From Alistipes sp. (GTDB lineage: Bacteria > Bacteroidota > Bacteroidia > Bacteroidales > Rikenellaceae): 24,093 nt of DNA. Made by a program: the position numbers and the translations under genes. Under the pieces are notes generated by a model. It was given only the letters and a program-made list of their open reading frames with translations. It was not told the origin of the DNA and did no database searches. Positions 16,008 to 23,978 of the stretch are shown here, one piece after another; positions within the stretch are counted from its first letter, which is position 1, and every line of letters begins with the position of its first letter. Where the stretch lies: the NCBI GenBank assembly GCA_017560305.1, contig JAFYOF010000004.1, positions 1 through 24,093 of the forward strand, given 5' to 3'.

Positions 16008-17219
16008 ATGACAAAGGCAAAATATACACTCCGCGAGGTTACCTGCAAATGCCTCGAGAAGGAGTTCATTGAGTTTCCAAAGCGTCTATACAAGGGCAAC
16101 CGCAACTGGGTGTGCCCACTCGATGATGATATCAAGGCAGTATTCGACCCTGCGAAAAACAAACTCTTCAGCGATGGCGAGGCTATCCGCTGGGTGGCAT
16201 ACAACAACGAAGGCGAGTGCGTGGGTCGCATCGCAGCCTTCTACGACAACGAGCACGCCTACTCTTACGAGCAGCCTACGGGCGCGTGCGGCTTCTTCGA
16301 GTCAATCAACGATCAGGAGCTGGCTAACCTGCTCTTCGAGGCGGCTCGCCAATGGCTTGTAGGTAAAGGTATGGAGGCTATGGATGGCCCTGTGAACTTC
16401 GGTCCACGCGACTCTTGGTGGGGTCTTCTGGTGGAGGGTTATGAGTTCCAGCCACTCTACGGCAACCCATACAACCCACCCTACTACAAGGAGTTGTTCG
16501 AGAACTACGGCTTCCAGAACTACTTCAACCAGAACACCTATCTGTGGCGTGTCTACGACGATGATATCAACTCATCAATCCACGAGCGCGCAAAGCGCCT
16601 GATGAACACCCCAGGATATAGTTTCTCATCCATCAAACTCGACAATCTGGAGCAGGTGGCTGAGGACTTCCGCATCATCTACAACAAGGCGTGGAGTCTC
16701 TTCACTGGCGTGAAGCCTATGGAGCAGGCGGAGGCGCAGGCGATTGTAAAGACCCTGAAGCCGATTGTTGACCCCAACATCATCTTCTTCGCCTACTTCA
16801 ACAACGAGCCTATCGGCTTCTTCATTATGGTGCCCGACATCAACCGCATCATCGGCAAGTTCAACGGCAAACTCAACCTGTGGAACAAGTTGCGCCTGAT
16901 GTGGGAGATGAAGGTAAAGAAGTCGTGCGACCGCATCTTCGGAATGATTTTCGCCGTGACGCCAGAGTTTCAGGGCAAGGGTGTGGAGTCGGGTATGATT
17001 CAGTATGTCTACGAGACCTACATCCGCACCGACCGCAACAACTACAAGACCGTTGAGTTTGCGTGGATTGGCGACTTCAACCCCGTGATGAACAGAATGA
17101 TACAATCTTATGTATGTGCTACACGCCATAAGATGCACACCACCTACCGCTACCTCTTCGACCGCGAGAAACCATTCACCCGCTGTCCAAGATTGGGTAT
17201 CAAGCGTAACGAGAAGTAA
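16008..17219 (+). CDS. GNAT-like acyltransferase family protein
   Basis: The 403-residue soluble protein belongs to a family widespread in Bacteroidota and usually annotated only as N-acetyltransferase. Two GNAT-like portions can be seen. An N-terminal one includes WVAYNNEGECVGRIAAFYD (about 62-80) and DGPVNFGPRDSWWGLLVEGY (about 125-144). A C-terminal one includes FFAYFNNEPIGFFIMVPD and FAVTPEFQGKGVESGMIQYV, the latter resembling the acetyl-CoA-binding loop of GNAT enzymes. Substrate is unknown. I start it at ATG 16008 and not at the upstream GTG (15975), because the promoter element at 15966-15973 would leave that GTG outside the transcript. It ends one base before the next start codon, so the two genes are coupled. 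Confidence 0.78.
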   Translation: MTKAKYTLREVTCKCLEKEFIEFPKRLYKGNRNWVCPLDDDIKAVFDPAKNKLFSDGEAIRWVAYNNEGECVGRIAAFYDNEHAYSYEQPTGACGFFESINDQELANLLFEAARQWLVGKGMEAMDGPVNFGPRDSWWGLLVEGYEFQPLYGNPYNPPYYKELFENYGFQNYFNQNTYLWRVYDDDINSSIHERAKRLMNTPGYSFSSIKLDNLEQVAEDFRIIYNKAWSLFTGVKPMEQAEAQAIVKTLKPIVDPNIIFFAYFNNEPIGFFIMVPDINRIIGKFNGKLNLWNKLRLMWEMKVKKSCDRIFGMIFAVTPEFQGKGVESGMIQYVYETYIRTDRNNYKTVEFAWIGDFNPVMNRMIQSYVCATRHKMHTTYRYLFDREKPFTRCPRLGIKRNEK

Positions 17220-17220
17220 T

Positions 17221-17691
17221 ATGAGAGGTTGGGTAACAAGGCATCTTTTGGTTGTTGCGGCGATGGTTAGCATTGCGGCAACCGCTATTGCGCAGAGCCC
17301 TGCGACCACCACACAGCCCAAGGCGAAGGGACGCCCCTCGCTCTACATCTTCTCCATTCAGGGATGCCAGCCCTGCAAGCGCTTAGCCGATGAGGGTCTT
17401 ACTGACCCCGAGGTGGTGGCACTCATCAGCCGAATGGAGTACAAGAAGGTGGATATGGCTCTCACAAAGGGGGCACGCGAACTCCACCGCACACACGCCC
17501 GCACGGGCGGAGTGCCCGAACTGGTGCTCTACGATGGCGAGGGCAAACTCATTGGCCGACAATCGGGCTACGAAACCATAGACACCCTGATTGAGTTCCT
17601 GCGCAAGGCATTCTCTCCCGACGAGCAGGCGCAGATAAAGGCCGAAAGCCAAGCCTCGAGAGGGAGATACACTAACGACAACACAAATTAA
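17221..17691 (+). CDS. Small periplasmic thioredoxin-fold protein
   Basis: The 156-residue protein begins with a signal peptide (residues 1-24, ending AIAQ). It then has a thioredoxin-like fold: the beta strand SLYIFSIQ, the redox pair C49-QP-C52, a helix (KRLADEGLTDPEVVALI), the strand KKVDMAL, and TGGVPELVLYDGEGKLIGR with the conserved cis-proline before the last strand. It resembles DsbD-gamma/thioredoxin_7-type reductases that act on exported proteins. The tail past residue 130 is hydrophilic. The start at 17221 lies one base after the GNAT stop and gives a clean signal peptide. A longer in-frame opening reaching back inside the GNAT gene is not plausible. gcvT follows 12 bases after the stop. 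The link to glycine cleavage is not obvious. Confidence 0.8.
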   Translation: MRGWVTRHLLVVAAMVSIAATAIAQSPATTTQPKAKGRPSLYIFSIQGCQPCKRLADEGLTDPEVVALISRMEYKKVDMALTKGARELHRTHARTGGVPELVLYDGEGKLIGRQSGYETIDTLIEFLRKAFSPDEQAQIKAESQASRGRYTNDNTN

Positions 17692-17703
17692 AACTATAAC
17701 AAA

Positions 17704-18798
17704 ATGAAAACCACAGCGTTTACAAAGTACCACATCGCCGCAGGCGCCAAGATGGCAGAGTTTGCGGGATATAATATGCCCATCGAGTTCTCGGGCATCA
17801 ACGACGAGCATATGACCGTACGCGAGAAGTGCGGCGTCTTTGATGTGAGCCATATGGGCGAGATTTGGGTTAAGGGCGAGAAGGCGCTCGACCTGTTGCA
17901 GCACATCGCATCGAACGATGTATCGAAGCTCTTCGATGGCAAGGTGCAGTATGCCACTATGCCTAACGGCAAGGGCGGTATCGTGGATGACATCCTCATC
18001 TACAAGTTCAGCGACACGAAGTATATGCTCTGCGTCAACGCAGCCAACACCGACAAGGACTGGGCACACATCTGCGCCGAGGGCGAGAAGTTCGGTATGA
18101 AGCCCGGCGTTGAGTTGGAGAACGCATCGGACAACATCGCCCAGCTCGCTATTCAGGGTCCTTTGGCTATGAAGCTCGTGCAGAAGATGTGCGACGAGCC
18201 AGTGGAGGATATGACCTACTACACATTCAAGATGTGCAAGCTGGCGGGTTGCGATGTAATCCTCTCGGCTACTGGTTACACTGGCTCGGGCGGTTGCGAG
18301 ATTTATATGTACAACTCTGACGCCGACACCATCTGGGAGGCTATGTGGAAGGCCGGCGAGGAGTTCGGCTTGAAGAACATCGGCCTGGGTGCACGCGACA
18401 CATTGCGTCTGGAGAAGGGTTTTGCACTCTACGGCAACGACATCGACGACACAACATCTCCTCTGGAGGCTGGTCTGGGTTGGGTGACCAAGTTCGTAGA
18501 GGGTAAGGATTTCATCGACCGCGACTTCCTCGCAAAGCAGAAGGCTGAGGGCGTACAGCGCAAGCTGGTAGGCTTGAAGATGATTGACCGAGGCATCCCT
18601 CGCCACGGCTACAAGCTCGCTAACCTCGAGGGCGAGGAGATTGGCGTAGTGACATCGGGCACAATGTCGCCAATGTTGAAGGTTGGTATCGCGCTGGGCT
18701 ATGTCAAGAGCGAATACGCAGCCGTAGGCACTACCGTGGCGGTGGTTATCCGCGAGCGCTTGCTCAAGGCTGAGGTTGTAAAGTATCCTTTCGTTTAA
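17704..18798 (+). CDS. gcvT: Aminomethyltransferase (glycine cleavage system T protein)
   Basis: GcvT takes the aminomethyl group from lipoylated H protein, releases ammonia and passes the one-carbon unit to tetrahydrofolate, making methylene-THF. The 364-residue protein has the family hallmarks: [20 protein letters not shown] and FDVSHMGEI near the N-terminus, [10 protein letters not shown] with the catalytic D96, [13 protein letters not shown], and the [15 protein letters not shown] segment. A C-terminal barrel ends KVEKYPFV-like (AEVVKYPFV). The other parts of the system (gcvP, gcvH, lpd) are not in the window. It is the last gene of its operon, 12 bases after the thioredoxin-fold gene, and is closed by a terminator. 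Confidence 0.97.
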   Translation: MKTTAFTKYHIAAGAKMAEFAGYNMPIEFSGINDEHMTVREKCGVFDVSHMGEIWVKGEKALDLLQHIASNDVSKLFDGKVQYATMPNGKGGIVDDILIYKFSDTKYMLCVNAANTDKDWAHICAEGEKFGMKPGVELENASDNIAQLAIQGPLAMKLVQKMCDEPVEDMTYYTFKMCKLAGCDVILSATGYTGSGGCEIYMYNSDADTIWEAMWKAGEEFGLKNIGLGARDTLRLEKGFALYGNDIDDTTSPLEAGLGWVTKFVEGKDFIDRDFLAKQKAEGVQRKLVGLKMIDRGIPRHGYKLANLEGEEIGVVTSGTMSPMLKVGIALGYVKSEYAAVGTTVAVVIRERLLKAEVVKYPFV

Positions 18799-18820
18799 TC
18801 ATCTGCGACAGATATTATGG

Positions 18821-18854
18821 GTTGCTCTTCCTGCGGGGAGGGCAACTTTTTTTT
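18821..18854 (+). terminator. Rho-independent terminator after gcvT
   Basis: GTTGC pairs with GCAAC and CTTCC with GGGAG around TGCG, with G-U pairs, followed by eight or more T. It lies 22 bases after the gcvT stop codon. Confidence 0.88.
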
Positions 18855-18885
18855 GCGGAGTGGGAAGGAAAATAGGACTGCAAAT

Positions 18886-18916
18886 TTTGATTTCGCAAGA
18901 GGTTTTCATATCTTTG
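18886..18916 (+). promoter_or_regulatory. Bacteroidota-type promoter of the ThuA-domain gene
   Basis: TTTG (18886-18889), 19 bases, then TATCTTTG (18909-18916): a full consensus match, 22 bases before the start codon. Confidence 0.8.
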
Positions 18917-18938
18917 TAAGAGACCAAAACCCAAAACT

Positions 18939-19865
18939 ATGCAACGCATCTATAAGATTTTCATTGCACTTGTTGCAATCTGCATCGCAACAAGTTTCTC
19001 GCCCGCACTCGCCCGCACAAAACGGATGAAGGCGCTGATTATCTCGGGACAAAACAACCACAACTGGCCTGTGAGCCACCGCGCTCTGCGACTCATTCTC
19101 ACTCAGTCGGACCTCTTTGAGGTGGATACCCTGCTCACCCCTGCCAAGGGCGGCGATATGAGCAAGTTCAACCCCAAGTTTGAGGATTACGATGTGGTTG
19201 TACTCGACTACAACGGCGACCGCTGGTCACAGAGCACCGACGAGGCATTCCTGCGCTATGTCAAGCGTGGCGGCGGCGTGGTGGTCTATCACGCGGCGGA
19301 CAACGCCTTCGCTGACTGGGAGGAGTTCAACAAGATTATCGCCCTCGGCGGCTGGGAGGGACGCGACCAGCGTTCGGGACCATACTACTACCTCATAAAC
19401 GGCATCGGCGTGTTGGACAACGGACCTGGTGCGGGCGGCTCGCACGGCGCACAGCGCAGCTTCCCTATGCACTGCCGCAACGCCAAGCACCCCATCACGC
19501 GCGGACTGCCCGACAACTGGATGCACGCGCAGGATGAGATGTATGACCGTATGCGCGGACCAGCCAAGATCAAGGATTTGCTCTACTCGGGCTACGCCGA
19601 CCCAAAGAGTGGCGGCTCGGGACGCGAGGAGCCCCTCATCTTCACTGTAGACTACGGAAAGGCTCGCATCTTCCACATTATGCTCGGTCACTGCGGTCCA
19701 ACGCTTGCCGAGAATCCCGCAATGCAGTGCGCTGGTTTCCAGACCCTGCTACTGCGCGGCACGGAGTGGGCAGCAACGGGCAAGGTGAAGCAAGCCGTTC
19801 CATCGGACTTCCCCACCGACAAGGAGCGCCGCTTCCGTATGGGATATATGCCACCGAATAAGTAA
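18939..19865 (+). CDS. Secreted ThuA-domain protein
   Basis: The 308-residue protein has a signal peptide (about residues 1-25, ending PALA) and one ThuA domain, a class I glutamine amidotransferase-like fold first named from trehalose utilisation. Visible family features are ALIISGQNNHNWP (33-44), VVVLDYNGDRW, GGGVVVYHAADNAFADWEEF, the Gly-rich GPGAGGSHGAQRSF, HPITRGLPDNWMHAQDEMYD, and KARIFHIMLGHCGPTLAENP near the end. The catalytic Cys of true amidotransferases is not expected. Proteins of this kind in Bacteroidota often accompany sugar degradation, but the substrate is not known. It has its own promoter and is alone on its transcript. It faces the GH88-like gene across a shared terminator. 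Confidence 0.9.
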   Translation: MQRIYKIFIALVAICIATSFSPALARTKRMKALIISGQNNHNWPVSHRALRLILTQSDLFEVDTLLTPAKGGDMSKFNPKFEDYDVVVLDYNGDRWSQSTDEAFLRYVKRGGGVVVYHAADNAFADWEEFNKIIALGGWEGRDQRSGPYYYLINGIGVLDNGPGAGGSHGAQRSFPMHCRNAKHPITRGLPDNWMHAQDEMYDRMRGPAKIKDLLYSGYADPKSGGSGREEPLIFTVDYGKARIFHIMLGHCGPTLAENPAMQCAGFQTLLLRGTEWAATGKVKQAVPSDFPTDKERRFRMGYMPPNK

Positions 19866-19868
19866 AAA

Positions 19869-19896
19869 AAAAGAGACTGCAGTTGCAGTCTCTTTT
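19869..19896. terminator. Bidirectional terminator between the ThuA and GH88-like genes
   Basis: AAGAGACTGC (19871-19880) and GCAGTCTCTT (19885-19894) form a near-perfect palindrome around AGTT. It is flanked by A-runs on the left and T-runs on the right, so it can stop transcription from either side. It begins just after the ThuA stop, and 16 bases separate it from the last codon of the minus-strand operon. Confidence 0.9.
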
Positions 19897-19912
19897 ATCT
19901 TTCTTCCTCTCC

Positions 19913-21043
19913 TTATAAATTAAGGTAACGCGTAATTGCTTCGATGAAATAGTAATCGGCATAAATCAGCGCCGCATCCACCTGCTCGCCAGCCATACGA
20001 TTGCCGACGCCGTGCTTGATGAGCAGACCACCGCACTCGTCCGCCGAGGCAAGATACTCTGCCGAGCACAATGTTTTAAGCTGACGCTCTGCCGTGAGCA
20101 GATACTGCTCGTTGCGAGTCAAATCATACAACTCAACCAAAGCCGATGCCATAATCGCTGCCGCAGCACTATCCTTCAACGCATCCTCCGAGTCGAAATC
20201 CCAGTTTGGGATACCGCTCTCGTCAAGGTGCGCAATGATGTAATCCGCCAGCGACTGCGCCTTGTTCAAGAACTCCTTCTCCTCGCTCTTGCGGTAGAGC
20301 ATCGCATAGCCATAGAGCGCCAACGCCTGACCCTGCGCCCACGCCGACTTCTCGCCCGCGCCGTGAATAGAGAATGGTGCTATAGGCTCGAAATTCTCGC
20401 TGTTATAGATGTAACCCTCATAGATTGCGCCATCCTCACGGAACTGATTTTCGATGGTCTTCATTGCGTGAATCTTTGCATAACCTGCCCAGCCGTTGTC
20501 GTACATCAACTCAAGCACAGGCATCGTACGCACCGATACACGATGATACCAATCGGGCTCACCCTCCTGGTTATCCACCGACTTATATACCGCCGCGAAG
20601 TGGTTTGACATTGATTTCGCCACCATAAAGAGTGACTGCGAGAGATAATCGGTAGGCTTTATCAGCTGACCCTTCTTGTGCGCTGCATTCAGCACCACTG
20701 CGTAGTCGTGCATATTCTTGGTGCTGATAACCTTATCCAATCGGCGCGTGTGTACATAGGCGCTCTCCAGCATCTCGGCATCCTCAGCCCACTCGCCAAG
20801 CATCCACAAACTACCAGCGAAGTAGCCCGTTGCCCACATCTTATCCTCCACGGCTGGCAACATCTCGCCACCATCGAAGGCGTAGGGGTAAACACCACCC
20901 GACTGCTCAATCTGGTCTGCCATAGCGCCATAACGCACCACAGCCTCGTTAAGTACGCCCTTCAACTCCTTTCTCAGGTCGCTCTCCCCGCAACCGCACA
21001 ACGAAAGGCACAATGCTATTAAAGCAACAATTCTCAACTTCAT
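19913..21043 (-). CDS. GH88-like lipoprotein (unsaturated glucuronyl hydrolase family) with altered active site
   Basis: The 376-residue protein has a lipoprotein signal (lipobox LCGC, lipidated C18) and an (alpha/alpha)6-barrel like GH88/GH105 enzymes, which remove 4,5-unsaturated uronic acids from lyase products. Family signatures are MHDYAVVL (H112-D113, matching the catalytic HD pair), SAWAQGQALALYGYAMLYR, IPNWDFD, DSAAAAIMASALVELYDL, and HGVGNRMAGEQVDAALIYADYYFIEA at the C-terminus. Three residues are unusual. The second catalytic Asp (D149 of the Bacillus enzyme) aligns with R172 in SVRTMPVLEL. In the usual WARGQAW motif, Arg has become Gln and the last Trp is Leu. So the protein may act on a different substrate or not be a hydrolase. 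It begins three bases after recN, an unusual partner, and ends at the bidirectional terminator. Confidence 0.8.
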   Translation of the reverse strand: MKLRIVALIALCLSLCGCGESDLRKELKGVLNEAVVRYGAMADQIEQSGGVYPYAFDGGEMLPAVEDKMWATGYFAGSLWMLGEWAEDAEMLESAYVHTRRLDKVISTKNMHDYAVVLNAAHKKGQLIKPTDYLSQSLFMVAKSMSNHFAAVYKSVDNQEGEPDWYHRVSVRTMPVLELMYDNGWAGYAKIHAMKTIENQFREDGAIYEGYIYNSENFEPIAPFSIHGAGEKSAWAQGQALALYGYAMLYRKSEEKEFLNKAQSLADYIIAHLDESGIPNWDFDSEDALKDSAAAAIMASALVELYDLTRNEQYLLTAERQLKTLCSAEYLASADECGGLLIKHGVGNRMAGEQVDAALIYADYYFIEAITRYLNL

Positions 21044-21046
21044 ATC

Positions 21047-22696
21047 CTAACTGTTTTTGCCCAACAACAGACGCGCCTGCGACATCGCCGCCTCGGTAAT
21101 CTCGCTACCCGACAACATCTTGGCAATCTCCTCCACACGCTGCTCCTTGTCGAGCAGAGTGATGTTTGTTCGGCTATTCTGCTTATATACTACAAAATGA
21201 CTTGCGCCCTTCGACGCCACCTGTGGCAAGTGGGTGATTGCCACCACCTGCATATTCTCGCCCAACGCGCTGATAATCTCACCCATAGCATCGGCTATGC
21301 GACCCGACACGCCAGTATCAATCTCATCGAAGATAATCGTAGGCAGCTGCTTCTGCTTGGCAATCATAGCCTTCAGGGCAAGCATCACGCGGGAAATCTC
21401 ACCACCCGAAGCCACCTTCTCAACCGCCTGCAACGCCATACCGCTATTGGCCGAGAATGCAAATCGCACCTTGTCGCCACCCATAGGCATCAACTCCTCC
21501 GACCAGATAACCTCCACCTCAAAGCGAGCCTCCGCCATTCCGAGTCGCTGCAACATAGCCGCCACCTCGGCTGAAATCTGCTTCGCCGCCAGCTCACGCA
21601 TAGCGTGCAAATGCTCCGCCTTCGCAGTAGCCTGCGCCTTGAACTTTGCGATGAGTTCACGCTGACGCTCGATGTTTTCGGTAGAGTGAGTAATCGCTTT
21701 TAGCTGCGCCGATAACTTCTCGCCCACCTCAATCAACTCCTCAAGCCCCTTCACGCGGTGCTTCTGGCACATCGAATAAATCATATTCACACGGTCGGTA
21801 AGTCGCTGCAATCGCTCGGGGTCAGCGTCAATGCGCTCGCTGTCATCCGCCACGGTAGCACCCACATCCTTCAACTCCTGCACCACCGAGTGCAGACGCT
21901 GGGCAATCTCCTCGCCACGAGGATAGTTATCACTCACCCTTGCAATGGCACTCTGCGCCGAGGCAAGTTGCTCAAGCACACCTATTTGCTCAGCATCTAG
22001 AATGTTGCGCACCGTAATCAGCGCCTCGCCAATCTGGTCGGCATTCTCCAACACCGCCAGCTGCGCCTCCGCCTCAGCAAGTTCGCCCTCCTTGAGCGCC
22101 GCAGCCTCGAACTCCGACACCTGATAGCGCAACCACTCCTCATCCTTACGGAGTGCCTCCGCCTCGGCAACCATACGCTCCGCCTCACGCTCGGCAGCAC
22201 ACAACTGCTTGTAGAGCGACTTATACTCCGCCACAACCTCGCTTGAGCCAGCAATGGTGTCAACGGCATCTATGCGGAACATCTCGTCCGAGAGAATCAT
22301 ATTCTTATGCTGCGAGTGGATGTCAATCAACCTTGCGCCCAACTCCTTCAAAGTGGCGAGCTGCACAGGCATATCGTTGATGAAAGCACGGCTCTTGCCC
22401 GCAGGAGAGATCATTCTGCGCACCACGGTCTGCGGCTCATAGTCGAGGTCATTCTCCTCGAAGAACGACTCCAACGCATAACCGCCAATGTCGAACACGC
22501 CCTCGATAATGCAACTGCGCTCCATATCGCGGATTGAGCCGCTCTCGTTCTTGTTACCCAGCAACAAGCCCAGAGCACCCAGCAATATGGATTTTCCAGC
22601 ACCAGTCTCACCCGTGATGATATTCAGGTGGGCATCCAGCGCCAAATCGAGTTTATCAATCAAAGCATAATTCTCTACCGAGAGTCGTTGCAACAT
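21047..22696 (-). CDS. recN: DNA repair protein RecN
   Basis: RecN is an SMC-like ATPase that acts early in double-strand break repair, binding DNA ends and promoting RecA function. The 549-residue protein has Walker A GETGAGKS (29-36) in a head domain. A long helical coiled-coil arm follows (about 155-370, rich in Ala/Glu/Arg, e.g. AEREAERMVAEAEALRK). Then come the ABC signature SGGE (430-433) and Walker B IIFDEID with D457 and E458. DIHSQHKNM is the RecN-type Q-loop region. It starts eleven bases after the coaBC stop and its stop is three bases before the GH88-like lipoprotein gene, so the three are one transcript. The coaBC-recN pairing is common in Bacteroidota. Confidence 0.97.
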   Translation of the reverse strand: MLQRLSVENYALIDKLDLALDAHLNIITGETGAGKSILLGALGLLLGNKNESGSIRDMERSCIIEGVFDIGGYALESFFEENDLDYEPQTVVRRMISPAGKSRAFINDMPVQLATLKELGARLIDIHSQHKNMILSDEMFRIDAVDTIAGSSEVVAEYKSLYKQLCAAEREAERMVAEAEALRKDEEWLRYQVSEFEAAALKEGELAEAEAQLAVLENADQIGEALITVRNILDAEQIGVLEQLASAQSAIARVSDNYPRGEEIAQRLHSVVQELKDVGATVADDSERIDADPERLQRLTDRVNMIYSMCQKHRVKGLEELIEVGEKLSAQLKAITHSTENIERQRELIAKFKAQATAKAEHLHAMRELAAKQISAEVAAMLQRLGMAEARFEVEVIWSEELMPMGGDKVRFAFSANSGMALQAVEKVASGGEISRVMLALKAMIAKQKQLPTIIFDEIDTGVSGRIADAMGEIISALGENMQVVAITHLPQVASKGASHFVVYKQNSRTNITLLDKEQRVEEIAKMLSGSEITEAAMSQARLLLGKNS

Positions 22697-22707
22697 AACT
22701 ATCTGTC

Positions 22708-23898
22708 TTACAAAAAGTTCTCTATCTTATCTACAATCTTCTCCGCCACCTCGCGCTTCGTCATCAGTGGCAGTTCCTCGCTTCGCTCACTGTCGATGAG
22801 CGTCACCACATTGGTGTCGCCACGGAAGCCCGCACCCTCGGTGCGCAACGAGTTGAGCACGATGAAATCGAAGTTCTTGCGCTTGAGCTTACCCTCGGCA
22901 TTCAGCTGCTCATTCTCGGTCTCCATAGCGAAGCCCACCAGCACACGCTTACCCTTCTCGGCGCCCAGCGTAGCGGCAATATCTTTGGTGCGACGAAGCT
23001 CAATCTTCATATCGTCGTCGCTCTTCTTGAGTTTCTCGGTCGCAACCTGCACGGGCGTATAGTCAGCCACTGCAGCGCACATCACAGCGCCATCGGTCTG
23101 CTGGAAACGCTCCACACACGCCTGCCACATCTCATCGGCACTCAACACATCCACTCGCTCGACACCCTTGGGCGTAGCCAATGATGTGCGACCACTCACC
23201 AGCGTAACCTTAGCGCCACGCTCCGCAAGCGCTTCTGCAACGGCATAACCCATCTTGCCCGATGAGTGATTCGAGATGAATCTCACGGGGTCAATAGGCT
23301 CGATGGTAGCGCCCGCCGTAACGAGGAAGTGCTTACCCTCTAAACTCTTTTTTTTTTCGGGAAGGATGGCCTTCACGGCCTCTACGATTTGCTCTGGCTC
23401 GGCCATACGACCCTTGCCCACAAGACCGCTGGCAAGGAATCCCGACCCTGGCTCGATGATGTGCACGCCATCCTGACGCAGAGTTGTGATGTTACGCTGC
23501 GTTGCGATGTGAGCATACATATCAAGGTCCATTGCTGGGGCTACTGCCACTGGGCAACGCGCCGAGAGATATGTCGTAAGCAACAGATTATCAGCCACGC
23601 CCGTCGCCATCTTCGCCATCGTGTTGGCTGTCGCTGGTGCGATGAGATACAGGTCAGCCCACTCGCCCAACTTGATGTGCGAGTTCCACTCTCCATTCTC
23701 GGGATTGAAGAAATCGACCAAGATAGGATGCTGCGACACGGTGGCCATTGTCAGCGGCGTGATGAACTGTTTTGCGAGCGGTGTCATCACCACTTTCACC
23801 TCAGCACCTGCTGACACCAATAAACGGCAAAGCACAGCCGACTTATAAGCGGCTATGCTACCCGTAATTCCAAGTATGATATGTTTACCCTTCAACAT
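22708..23898 (-). CDS. coaBC: Bifunctional phosphopantothenoylcysteine decarboxylase / phosphopantothenate-cysteine ligase
   Basis: CoaBC joins cysteine to 4'-phosphopantothenate (CoaB, CTP-dependent) and decarboxylates the product on FMN (CoaC), giving 4'-phosphopantetheine for CoaD. The 396-residue protein has an N-terminal CoaC domain (about 1-178) with H74 in NSHIKLGEWAD as the catalytic histidine, and a C-terminal CoaB domain (about 187-396) with LVTAGATIEPIDPVRFISNHSSGKMG and the AAVADYTP segment. CoaC motifs differ from E. coli: PAMDLDMY in place of PAMNxxMW, and LASG with S157 where E. coli has an active-site cysteine. I think both are usual in this phylum. Ten consecutive A on the coding strand encode KKK in the linker between the domains. 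It follows rpoZ after 80 bases and precedes recN. Confidence 0.96.
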   Translation of the reverse strand: MLKGKHIILGITGSIAAYKSAVLCRLLVSAGAEVKVVMTPLAKQFITPLTMATVSQHPILVDFFNPENGEWNSHIKLGEWADLYLIAPATANTMAKMATGVADNLLLTTYLSARCPVAVAPAMDLDMYAHIATQRNITTLRQDGVHIIEPGSGFLASGLVGKGRMAEPEQIVEAVKAILPEKKKSLEGKHFLVTAGATIEPIDPVRFISNHSSGKMGYAVAEALAERGAKVTLVSGRTSLATPKGVERVDVLSADEMWQACVERFQQTDGAVMCAAVADYTPVQVATEKLKKSDDDMKIELRRTKDIAATLGAEKGKRVLVGFAMETENEQLNAEGKLKRKNFDFIVLNSLRTEGAGFRGDTNVVTLIDSERSEELPLMTKREVAEKIVDKIENFL

Positions 23899-23917
23899 AT
23901 AAGGTTTGTGTTAGCGC

Positions 23918-23972
23918 TTGGGATAGCAGCCGAGCCCCGACGAAGCCTTCGCTCCGCGCCCGACAGTCCCAA
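23918..23972. repeat. GC-rich inverted-repeat element between rpoZ and coaBC
   Basis: TTGGGA (23918-23923) and TCCCAA (23967-23972) frame a GC-rich core holding the hairpin CGAAGCCTTCG, GAGC/GCTC arms and two copies of CCCGAC. It has no T-run in either direction, so it is not a standard terminator. It fills most of the 80-base gap inside the rpoZ-coaBC transcript. Confidence 0.45.
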
Positions 23973-23978
23973 TTCATA

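Noticed and set aside
17110..17220. N-terminal extension of the small thioredoxin-fold protein into the GNAT gene.
   Set aside because: The extra 37 residues overlap the certain 3' end of the GNAT gene in another frame and would hide a well-formed signal peptide beginning at 17221.
16626..17321. A 231-codon minus-strand open frame opposite the GNAT-like gene.
   Set aside because: Same antisense codon-shadow pattern, with low-complexity Val/Ala/Leu/His composition and no promoter or partner gene.
17383..18606. A 407-codon open frame on the minus strand opposite gcvT and the thioredoxin-fold gene.
   Set aside because: It is the mirror of a strongly coding, GC-rich plus-strand gene. Its protein is a Leu/Val/Ala/His-rich string with no recognisable domain, and gcvT on the other strand is certain.
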